Of a stretch of DNA of 19,071 nucleotides, positions 13,618-19,071 are shown in pieces. How positions within the stretch are numbered: position 1 is the stretch's first letter; the number at the start of each line of letters is the position of its first letter. The notes below the pieces were generated by a model, which did not search any database, was not told where the DNA came from, and was given only the letters and a program-made list of their open reading frames with translations. The stretch comes from JACDDK01 sp035689095 (GTDB lineage Bacteria; Actinomycetota; Rubrobacteria; Rubrobacterales; Rubrobacteraceae): the NCBI GenBank assembly GCA_035689095.1, contig DASSMB010000130.1, positions 1 to 19,071 on the forward strand. Reading direction: 5' to 3'. The translations under genes and the position numbers were made by a program.

Positions 13618-14603
13618 ACGTAACCCTCAACAGAGAGACGGTCGAGACAGAGAACCCGGAACCCACCATAAGCATCCTGCTGGCCGAACGCGGCATATCT
13701 GAGGAAGGCATCGTCGTGGCGGTAAATGGCGACGTTATAAGGCGCGGCGAATGGGAGGAACACGTGGTAAGAAGCGGCGACGAAGTGGAGATAGTGCACG
13801 CCGTTGCCGGGGGGAGCGGCGAAGACGAACTGGAGATAGCGGGCGAGGTCTTCTCCTCGCGGCTCTTCCTCGGCACGGGCAAGTACTCCGACGCGGAGAC
13901 CATGAACGCGGCGCTCGCGGCGTCGGAGACCGGGATGGTGACGGTGGCGATCCGGTACATGGACCTCTCGGGAGACGGGGCGTCCTCGATCCTGGACCAG
14001 CTCGACCTCTCGCGCTACCGGCTGCTGCCGAACACCGCCGGGGCGACGACCGCCGAGCAGGCGATCCGGATGGCCCGGCTCGCGCGCGAGGCCACGGGCA
14101 CGAACTGGCTCAAACTGGAGGTCATCGGCGACCAGGACACTTTATGGCCCGACGTGGCCGCGACGGTGGAGGCGACGAAAGTCCTGGTCGAAGAAGGCTT
14201 CGTCGTCCTGCCGTACACCAGCCCCGATATAGTCGCCGCCGTCCGGCTGGAGGAGGCCGGAGCCGCGACCGTGATGCCGCTCGGCTCTCCCATAGGCTCC
14301 GGTCAGGGAATGGTCGACTGGGCGGGCATCCGGCGCGTGATCGAGCGGATCTCCGTCCCCGTGGTGGTCGACGCGGGTATCGGCGTCCCCTCCGACGCCG
14401 CGACGGCGATGGAGCTCGGCGCGGATGCCGTGCTCGTCAACACCGCCATAGCCCGCGCGGACGACCCGGTCCGCATGGCGGAGGCGATGAAGCTCGGCAC
14501 CAGAGCCGGCAGGCTAGCGTACCTCGCGGGCCGGATGCCCATCAGCGGAACGGCCCACCCGTCGAGCCCGACCCGCGGCGTCCCGGCGGTGAGCGCCTCC
14601 TGA
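13614..14603 (+). CDS. thiSG: Fused sulfur carrier ThiS and thiazole synthase ThiG
   Basis: 329 residues. Residues 1-67 are a ThiS: beta-grasp fold with VVAVNGDVIRRGEW, GDEVEIVHAVAGG and the diagnostic Gly66-Gly67. ThiG follows at once: EIAGEVFSSRLFLGTGKY (about 74-91), LLPNTAGATTAEQAI, NWLKLEVIGD with the Schiff-base Lys167, LPYTSPD, VMPLGSPIGSGQG, VVDAGIG and VLVNTAIARA. ThiG builds the thiazole from deoxyxylulose phosphate, the glycine-derived imine (from ThiO) and sulfur on the ThiS C-terminus. ThiS must normally end in free Gly-Gly, and here it does not; no in-frame start codon near the junction (GGSGEDELEIAG) would make ThiG alone. Such fusions are known in databases as a bifunctional protein, but how they are activated is unclear. 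AGGAG precedes the ATG, which overlaps the thiE stop. Confidence 0.95.
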   Translation: MNVTLNRETVETENPEPTISILLAERGISEEGIVVAVNGDVIRRGEWEEHVVRSGDEVEIVHAVAGGSGEDELEIAGEVFSSRLFLGTGKYSDAETMNAALAASETGMVTVAIRYMDLSGDGASSILDQLDLSRYRLLPNTAGATTAEQAIRMARLAREATGTNWLKLEVIGDQDTLWPDVAATVEATKVLVEEGFVVLPYTSPDIVAAVRLEEAGAATVMPLGSPIGSGQGMVDWAGIRRVIERISVPVVVDAGIGVPSDAATAMELGADAVLVNTAIARADDPVRMAEAMKLGTRAGRLAYLAGRMPISGTAHPSSPTRGVPAVSAS

Positions 14604-14604
14604 C

Positions 14605-15732
14605 GTGAAAGCCAGCGTGGACGTGGCCGTGATCGGCGGCGGGGTCATCGGGTGCTCCGTCGCCTACCACGCCGCCCGGCGCGGGGCGAGCGTCGCGCTC
14701 TTCGAGGCCGGGCAGATAGGCTCGGGCGCCTCCGGGGCCGCCGCGGGGATGCTCGCCGCCCAGGCGGAGGCGCGAGAGCCCGGCCCGTTCCTGGACCTCC
14801 TGCTGGAGAGCCGCGAGATGCACCGGGCGTTCGGCGAGGAACTGTACGAAGAGACCAGCCTCGATCCCGAGTACGTGTGGGCGGGGACCCTGCGCGCCGC
14901 ATTGGACGAAGGCCCGGTGGAGGAACTCCGCGCCCGGCATCTCTGGCAGCGTCGACACGGCCTCTCCGCCCGGTGGATGAGCGGGGATGAAGCCCGCGAG
15001 CTGGAACCGGCTCTCTCCTCCCGGACGGTCGCGGCGCTCTACCTGCCGGAGGACGGTCAGGTGAACTCGCCCCGGCTGGTGCGGTCGCTCTCGCTCGCCG
15101 CCGCGCGCAGCGGCGCCAGGGTAGAGGAGTTCACGAAAGTCTGCGGACTCGTTGTCGAGGGGTCCACTATAACGGGCGTTCGCACCTCCGCGGGAGAGAC
15201 GGCCGCGGGTGCCGTGGTGCTGGCGGGGGGCGCTTCGAGCGCCTCGCTCGTCAGTGATCTGGGTGTGGAGGTCCCGGTGCATCCGGTGAAGGGCGAGATC
15301 CTCGCCGCCGTCCCGCCGTCTCTGCCCATAAAGGCCAACGTGTGGGACGAGCGGTGCTACATGGTCCCCAAGCGGGACGGCCGGGTCGTGATCGGGGCCA
15401 CCGAAGAGCCCGGCGTCCGGGACCCCCGGCCCACCCTGGGAGGCGTCGCGGCCCTCTCCGGCGCGGCAGTGAGGCTGGTGCCCGAGATCTCGGCCGCGAC
15501 GTTCGCCAGCGCGTGGGGCGGCTTGAGGCCCGGCACTCCCGACAACCTTCCCGTACTCGGTCCGGTAGACGGCGTCGAAGGGCTGATGCTGGCTACCGGC
15601 CACTACCGCAACGGCGTCCTGCTAGCCCCGCTTACCGGGGAGGTGATCTCCGCCCTCGCCCTCGGAGAGACCCCGACTACGGACATCTCGCCCTTCTCGG
15701 CGCACAGGTTTACGAGGGCGGCTCACACTTGA
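14605..15732 (+). CDS. thiO: Glycine oxidase ThiO
   Basis: 375 residues from a GTG one base after the thiS-thiG stop. FAD-dependent oxidase that turns glycine into the imine used by ThiG, the oxygen-dependent alternative to ThiH. The FAD-binding Rossmann motif VIGGGVIGCSVAYH (9-22) with the acidic residue in LFEAG, then GSGASGAAAGMLA, and C-terminal GLRPGTPDNLPVLGP and GHYRNGVLLAPLTG are typical of the DAO/ThiO family. Its use implies an aerobic lifestyle. The stop TGA overlaps the TTG start of the JAMM gene (TTGA). Confidence 0.93.
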   Translation: MKASVDVAVIGGGVIGCSVAYHAARRGASVALFEAGQIGSGASGAAAGMLAAQAEAREPGPFLDLLLESREMHRAFGEELYEETSLDPEYVWAGTLRAALDEGPVEELRARHLWQRRHGLSARWMSGDEARELEPALSSRTVAALYLPEDGQVNSPRLVRSLSLAAARSGARVEEFTKVCGLVVEGSTITGVRTSAGETAAGAVVLAGGASSASLVSDLGVEVPVHPVKGEILAAVPPSLPIKANVWDERCYMVPKRDGRVVIGATEEPGVRDPRPTLGGVAALSGAAVRLVPEISAATFASAWGGLRPGTPDNLPVLGPVDGVEGLMLATGHYRNGVLLAPLTGEVISALALGETPTTDISPFSAHRFTRAAHT

Positions 15733-16178
15733 TCGAGCTGCCGGCGGATCTGCTAGTAACGATGGTATCCCACGCCCGCCGGGAGGCGCCGCGCGAGGTC
15801 TGCGGATGGCTGGCCGGGAGCGACGGCGGAATAATACGCGTTCTCCCCGTCCCAAACGCCGCCGAAGACCCACTGACCCGGTTCCTCATGGAGCCCGTCG
15901 CGCAGGTCCGCGCCATGCGAAGAGTAGCGAAGATGGGCCTGGACCTCATCGGCACCTACCACTCCCACCCCAGAACCCCCGCGACACCTTCGGCGCGGGA
16001 CCGTCAACTCGCGGCGTACTCGGAGATGGCGCACCTCATCCTGTCCCTGTCCAACCCGGAACCGGAGATCGGTTGTTACCGCATCACCCCGCAAGGGTCC
16101 CACGTCCTGGATCTGGTAGTCGAAAGATCCGCGCGGTACTGGACGGGACGGGCCGTTCCAGAATACACTCTTCTCTGA
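15729..16178 (+). CDS. JAMM (MPN+/M67) metallopeptidase
   Basis: 149 residues from a TTG at 15729 that overlaps the thiO stop; the frame upstream lies inside thiO. The zinc-peptidase signature is complete: Glu23 (REVCGWLAG), then HSHPRTPATPSARD with His78, His80, Ser88 and Asp91, i.e. H-x-H-x7-S-x2-D. JAMM proteins cleave after Gly-Gly of ubiquitin-like domains. Bacterial examples act on ThiS/MoaD-like carriers: Mec on CysO-cysteine in Mycobacterium, QbsD on QbsE in Pseudomonas. Being the last gene of the thiE-thiSG-thiO operon, it is a strong candidate to process the fused ThiS. Action on another carrier (MoaD, CysO) is the alternative. No MoaD or CysO gene is in the window. Confidence 0.92.
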   Translation: MIELPADLLVTMVSHARREAPREVCGWLAGSDGGIIRVLPVPNAAEDPLTRFLMEPVAQVRAMRRVAKMGLDLIGTYHSHPRTPATPSARDRQLAAYSEMAHLILSLSNPEPEIGCYRITPQGSHVLDLVVERSARYWTGRAVPEYTLL

Positions 16179-16186
16179 AAACTGAT

Positions 16187-16206
16187 GCGGCGGGCTCATC
16201 CGCCGC
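16187..16206 (+). terminator. Hairpin after the JAMM gene
   Basis: GCGGCGG / CCGCCGC, seven base pairs with a six-base loop, eight bases after the stop codon. No T run, so it could be an attenuating or stabilising hairpin; it marks the probable end of the thiamine operon. Confidence 0.4.
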
Positions 16207-16223
16207 CACAGGGAGGAACACAG

Positions 16224-16340
16224 ATGCCAGAAGCTGGCCCCAGATCGGTCAAGATTACTCTACCGCGTAGTCCTCGTCGGCGCCTTCCTCAATCCAGAAC
16301 ACGAATGAACACCTCTCTGAGAGGAGCCGCCGGTGCCTAG
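16224..16340 (+). CDS. Possible 38-residue small protein or leader peptide before bluB
   Basis: An ATG at 16224 with GGGAGG seven bases upstream opens a 38-codon frame beginning MPEAGPRSVKITLPRSP, very basic and Pro/Arg-rich. It ends at 16340, overlapping the GTG of the bluB-like gene by eight bases. No family recognised. The good ribosome site and overlap argue for translation; the low-complexity sequence argues against a conserved protein. It could be a leader peptide coupling translation to bluB. Confidence 0.25.
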   Translation: MPEAGPRSVKITLPRSPRRRLPQSRTRMNTSLRGAAGA

Positions 16341-17049
16341 AAGAAGCTCTGAGGGCGTCGCCGCCTCACCCGCTGCCGGAGAGCTTTCGTTAGACGAGAA
16401 GCGCGGTCTCTACGCGGCCATCTTCGGCCGCCGCGACATCCGGGCGTTCCGCCCCGATCCGGTCCCAGATGAAGTCCTCGCCCGCATCCTCGACGCCGCC
16501 CACCACGCTCCCTCCGTGGGGTTCATGCAGCCGTGGGACTTCATCCTCATCCGCGACGCGGAGACGCGCCAGCGTATCAAGGAACTCTCCGACCGGGAGC
16601 GCCAGGCGGCGGCGTGCTTCTTCGACGAGCCGCGCCGCGACAAGTACCTCTCCATGAAGCTGGAAGGCATCCTGGACGCGCCCCTGAACCTGTGCGTGAC
16701 CTGCGACCCGACGCGCGGCGGCCCGCAGGTCCTGGGCCGCAACAGCATCCCGGAGACCGACGTGTACAGCACCTGCCTCGCCGTCCAGAACCTCTGGCTC
16801 GCGGCCCGCGCCGAGGGCGTCGGCGTCGGGTGGGTGAGCATCCTGCGTAACGCGGAACTGCGCGAGATCCTCGGGATGCCGCACCACATCATCCCGGTCG
16901 CGTACCTCTGCATGGGCTATCCGAGAGACGGTTTCCCGGAGGAACCGCTACTCCAGACCACCGGCTGGCGGGACCGCATCCCTCTGGATTCTCTGGTGCG
17001 GCACGAACGCTGGGACGATGCGAGAGAAGACGAGAGCACGCTACGGTAG
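16333..17049 (+). CDS. bluB: 5,6-dimethylbenzimidazole synthase (BluB)
   Basis: 238 residues, GTG at 16333 with GAGAGGAG about seven bases upstream. A nitroreductase-fold flavin enzyme that breaks down reduced FMN with oxygen to form 5,6-dimethylbenzimidazole, the lower ligand of vitamin B12. The BluB pattern is clear: AIFGRRDIRAFRPDPVPDE (about 29-47), AAHHAPSVGFMQPWDFILI (about 55-73), RNSIPETDVYS, AVQNLWLAARAEGVGVGWVS and AYLCMGYP. The S-V-G-F-M-Q-P-W segment separates it from ordinary nitroreductases. Its last nine bases overlap the end of the convergent ecfT gene. Nearby cobalamin-type genes fit this role. Confidence 0.88.
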   Translation: MPRRSSEGVAASPAAGELSLDEKRGLYAAIFGRRDIRAFRPDPVPDEVLARILDAAHHAPSVGFMQPWDFILIRDAETRQRIKELSDRERQAAACFFDEPRRDKYLSMKLEGILDAPLNLCVTCDPTRGGPQVLGRNSIPETDVYSTCLAVQNLWLAARAEGVGVGWVSILRNAELREILGMPHHIIPVAYLCMGYPRDGFPEEPLLQTTGWRDRIPLDSLVRHERWDDAREDESTLR

Positions 17050-17856
17050 CAGCCAGGCCGCCGCCATCCAGACGGTAACCAGCGCGAGTACCGCCCAGTC
17101 GCTCGCCCTGGCCTTCATTCGCCGGAACTTGGTGCGGTATCGGCCGCCGCGGTAGCTGCGGGTGTGCATGGCGGTAGAGAGGAGGTCGGCGCGGGCGAAG
17201 CCGCTGATAAAGATCGGGACGAGCAGGCGTCCGATGCGCCGGGCGCGCGTGATGGGGCCTCCCTCGTCAAACGGTACGCCGCGCGCGGTCTGGGCGCGAG
17301 CGAGACGCTCTACCTCCTCGATAAAGATGGGGACGAACTTGATCGCGATGACGAAGACCAGCACCAGCTCGTTGACCGGGACCCCGATCCGTTGTAGCGG
17401 CCCGAAGATCAGCTCCAGACCGTTCGTCAGGTCCACGAGCGAGGTGACGAGCATCAGCATAGTCGTAACGTAGTACAGGAAGATGACGCGCAGGCCCAGG
17501 ATGCCCGCCGTGTAGAGTCCGGTGGTCGAGATGGAGAGGAACCCCCAACGCCACAAGTAGCCGCCCTCCGGGACCTCGCCGGTAAAGAAGAGAACCTGGA
17601 AGGCGAGGATGAAGACGAGGAAGCCCAGAAAGAGCTGCGAGCCGCGCAGCAGGTAGCCGATCGGGATGCGGGAGACGATCTGGATCACGACCAGGAGCGG
17701 CAGCGCCACCGCGAAACCGAGGAAGCTGTGGATAAGGAACGAGGCGACGATGAAGACGAGCGTGATCGCCAGCTTTATCCGGGCGTCCATCCGGTGGACG
17801 AACGAGCCCGTATCCACGAACTGACCGAAGATAACGTTCCGCTGAAGCTCAAGCAT
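17041..17856 (-). CDS. ecfT: ECF transporter transmembrane protein EcfT
   Basis: 271 residues. EcfT is the membrane scaffold of energy-coupling-factor vitamin and metal transporters, joining the ATPases to a substrate-binding S component. The N-terminus NVIFGQFVDTGSFVHRMDARIKL is the standard start of the family, followed by five or six membrane helices. The cytoplasmic coupling motifs ARAQTARG (about 186-193) and HTRSYRGG (about 230-237) contain the Ala-Arg-Gly-type signatures that contact the ATPases. An in-frame TAA six bases before the ATG fixes the 5' limit. No ribosome site is visible. No S-component gene is in the window, so the substrate is unknown. Confidence 0.92.
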   Translation of the reverse strand: MLELQRNVIFGQFVDTGSFVHRMDARIKLAITLVFIVASFLIHSFLGFAVALPLLVVIQIVSRIPIGYLLRGSQLFLGFLVFILAFQVLFFTGEVPEGGYLWRWGFLSISTTGLYTAGILGLRVIFLYYVTTMLMLVTSLVDLTNGLELIFGPLQRIGVPVNELVLVFVIAIKFVPIFIEEVERLARAQTARGVPFDEGGPITRARRIGRLLVPIFISGFARADLLSTAMHTRSYRGGRYRTKFRRMKARASDWAVLALVTVWMAAAWLLP

Positions 17857-17907
17857 TAGTTATGCCCATGCACACTGAGTCTGGCCTTCGCCATCGCGTG
17901 CATCCTG

Positions 17908-18837
17908 TTAGCTGCCCAGTATCCATCCCTCTTCCTTTACACAAACCTCAATGGATTCGGAGGTCAAGCCATCCGGCGTGGCGAACTGTCGAGCGAGTTC
18001 CCCTTGCTCATCAAGGCGGGAAAGCCAGCGCACTACGGCTCGGATCTGAGCCTGGTCACGGATAACGTCGGTATCGAGAGGATCGGGTACGTTGCCGGGG
18101 AAGATCTCGGCATGCAAGATAAACGGCCCCCTATCCGGTGTTGGCTCACTGACAAACCCAGCCTCGAAGGGCCAAACGCTGCTGAAATCCGCAAACCTTA
18201 CATCGTCGCGCAGCCGGCGGACCACGGGGATACCGACAAGCGCCTGTCCGCCAACGCTTCCAGCCCCGTACAACTTCCAAACCTCTTGCACGCCGCGCTG
18301 TGCTCTATCGGTAATACGCAATCGTTCCAGGTCCAGGCCACGCCCAACACTGTAAGGAAATCCCGGACTCCTCATACTCAAGGCGGGTTGCTGACGTTTT
18401 TCGGGACAACCCCAGAACGGGCCGGGCCGATCACCTCCACAGCGTGCGTTCAACACCGCGGCCGCCTCGAAGCGGTTGTTGATGTTGTTGTCGGCGTCAG
18501 TTATGTTTCGAGAAATTTCTTCCCACACAGAGCGCCACAGCGGCAAGTGTCCGTCGAGTCCTAGGGCCGCTGAGAAACCGGCCGGATAACCATAAGCAAA
18601 GTCGAACCCGATAAACACTCGTAGACCGCGGCTTGCGTGCCGCAAAAGCCTCCCTCGAAGCTGCTTCCAACAGTCCATCCGAGTGCGGAAGTAAGCCTCG
18701 CCGGGATCTTCGTATCCGCGGAAACCAAACGCCAGCCTCTCACCAACCCAGATCGCGTCTTTCGAGGGACGCGCCTTCGAACGCGAGTTGGTGGAGCTCC
18801 AGTCTACCGCCATGTAGACGTCGAATAGCCGTGACAT
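17908..18837 (-). CDS. Uncharacterised protein of the CbiG-like/DUF429-like family in cobalamin loci
   Basis: 309 residues, ATG at 18837 with GGAGGAGG upstream. N-terminal YMAVDWSSTN (8-17), then VFIGFDFAYGYPAGF, ADNNINNRFEAAAVLNAR, GPFWGCPE, LYGAGSVGGQALVGIP, VWPFEAGF and HAEIFPG. I recognise this set from proteins that databases often label cobalamin biosynthesis protein CbiG, sometimes fused to precorrin-8X methylmutase, although they do not resemble true CbiG. The DWS start suggests an RNase H-like fold. Biochemical function unknown. G+C is visibly lower than in the neighbours (sampled lines 48-65%), and the gene separates ecfA from ecfT, which are usually adjacent, so later insertion is likely. 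Confidence 0.65.
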   Translation of the reverse strand: MSRLFDVYMAVDWSSTNSRSKARPSKDAIWVGERLAFGFRGYEDPGEAYFRTRMDCWKQLRGRLLRHASRGLRVFIGFDFAYGYPAGFSAALGLDGHLPLWRSVWEEISRNITDADNNINNRFEAAAVLNARCGGDRPGPFWGCPEKRQQPALSMRSPGFPYSVGRGLDLERLRITDRAQRGVQEVWKLYGAGSVGGQALVGIPVVRRLRDDVRFADFSSVWPFEAGFVSEPTPDRGPFILHAEIFPGNVPDPLDTDVIRDQAQIRAVVRWLSRLDEQGELARQFATPDGLTSESIEVCVKEEGWILGS

Positions 18838-18878
18838 CTAACCGCCTCCTCCAACTTTCGGTTTGCGAAGCTCTCGGT

Positions 18879-19071
18879 TCATGTTCCCAACCGTTTCATC
18901 AACTCGGCCTCTAGCTCCTCCTCCGTCAGCAACTCGGTCGGGAAGTCCGGGAAGAGCTTGCGCATCTCGCGCGCCCCGATGACCGGCTCGGGCAGGGTGA
19001 TGTCAAGCTCCGCGAGCCGGTCGGCTTTCTTGAGGACCTCGCGCACTGGTCCGTCCATAACTACCGTGCCC
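18879..19071 (-). CDS. ECF transporter ATPase EcfA, C-terminal end (cut by window edge)
   Basis: 64 codons on the minus strand entering from the right edge and ending at 18879. The visible tail begins GTVVMDGPVREVLKKADRL and continues to EPVIGAREMRKLFPDFP before the C-terminus EAELMKRLGT. G(K/T)VVxDGxxxEVL is the segment after the H-loop in ABC ATPases, and the following helical tail with L-x-x-P is typical of EcfA. The nucleotide-binding motifs are outside the window. It is on the same strand as ecfT, 41 bases upstream of the intervening 309-residue gene. Confidence 0.88.
   Translation of the reverse strand, partial: GTVVMDGPVREVLKKADRLAELDITLPEPVIGAREMRKLFPDFPTELLTEEELEAELMKRLGT

Noticed and set aside
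16240..16300. Minus-strand stretch reading FWIEEGADEDYAVE before a stop
   Set aside because: Looks protein-like but the frame has only a 13-codon start context and no upstream coding; not supportable as a gene.
17857..17907. Short frame MHAMAKARLSVHGHN between the 309-residue gene and ecfT
   Set aside because: Only 15 codons, weak ribosome site, no similarity; probably chance.

Overview
The window is GC-rich DNA (mostly about 63-68% G+C by eye) with tightly packed genes, many GTG/TTG starts and several apparent leaderless starts. The gene content is actinobacterial: a class E-like sortase, an acyl-CoA carboxylase with a separate epsilon-like subunit, a short ThiC and a fused ThiS-ThiG. Together these fit a Rubrobacter-like actinomycete. 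The genus is an inference; no rRNA is present.

Layout. (1) 1-630, minus: N-terminal part of a sortase cut by the window edge, followed by a nearly empty intergenic stretch and a small unknown gene (927-1208, plus). (2) 1258-1331, minus: tRNA-Ile(GAT), divergent from a bifunctional-nuclease-family gene (1492-1992, plus); both have well-spaced sigma70-type promoters. (3) 2019-8271, minus: a compact operon read from right to left: carboxyltransferase beta subunit, two paralogous multi-pass membrane proteins, epsilon-like subunit, biotin carboxylase/BCCP alpha subunit, a degenerate RtcB-family protein, a small unknown protein and a two-helix DUF5654-like membrane protein. Stop/start overlaps or gaps of at most 20 bases connect all of them. 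(4) 8347-8933, minus: a DUF433/DUF5615 toxin-antitoxin pair bracketed by a 44-base direct repeat (43/44 identical) that carries the start region of the carboxyltransferase gene. (5) 9172-10278, plus: leucine-dehydrogenase-type enzyme. (6) 10330-10890, minus: nicotinamidase/isochorismatase-family hydrolase. (7) 11104-16178, plus: thiamine locus with TPP riboswitch, thiC, two strong hairpins, a second TPP riboswitch with an intrinsic terminator, then thiE, a thiS-thiG fusion, thiO and a JAMM (M67) metallopeptidase in one coupled operon. (8) 16333-17049, plus: BluB-type 5,6-dimethylbenzimidazole synthase. (9) 17041-19071, minus: ECF transporter genes ecfT and (partial) ecfA, separated by a lower-GC gene of the family often labelled CbiG-like in cobalamin loci.

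How the genes work together. ThiC makes the pyrimidine and ThiO plus ThiS/ThiG the thiazole; ThiE joins them. The two TPP riboswitches let thiamine pyrophosphate shut off thiC and the thiE operon separately. ThiS must expose a C-terminal Gly-Gly to carry sulfur, but here the Gly-Gly is internal to a ThiS-ThiG polyprotein. A JAMM peptidase, a family that cuts after Gly-Gly of ubiquitin-like proteins, is the last gene of the same operon. A self-contained fused carrier plus processing protease is the most interesting hypothesis in the window. The second is the carboxylase operon, which carries a pair of membrane proteins and an RtcB-like pseudoenzyme of unknown purpose.
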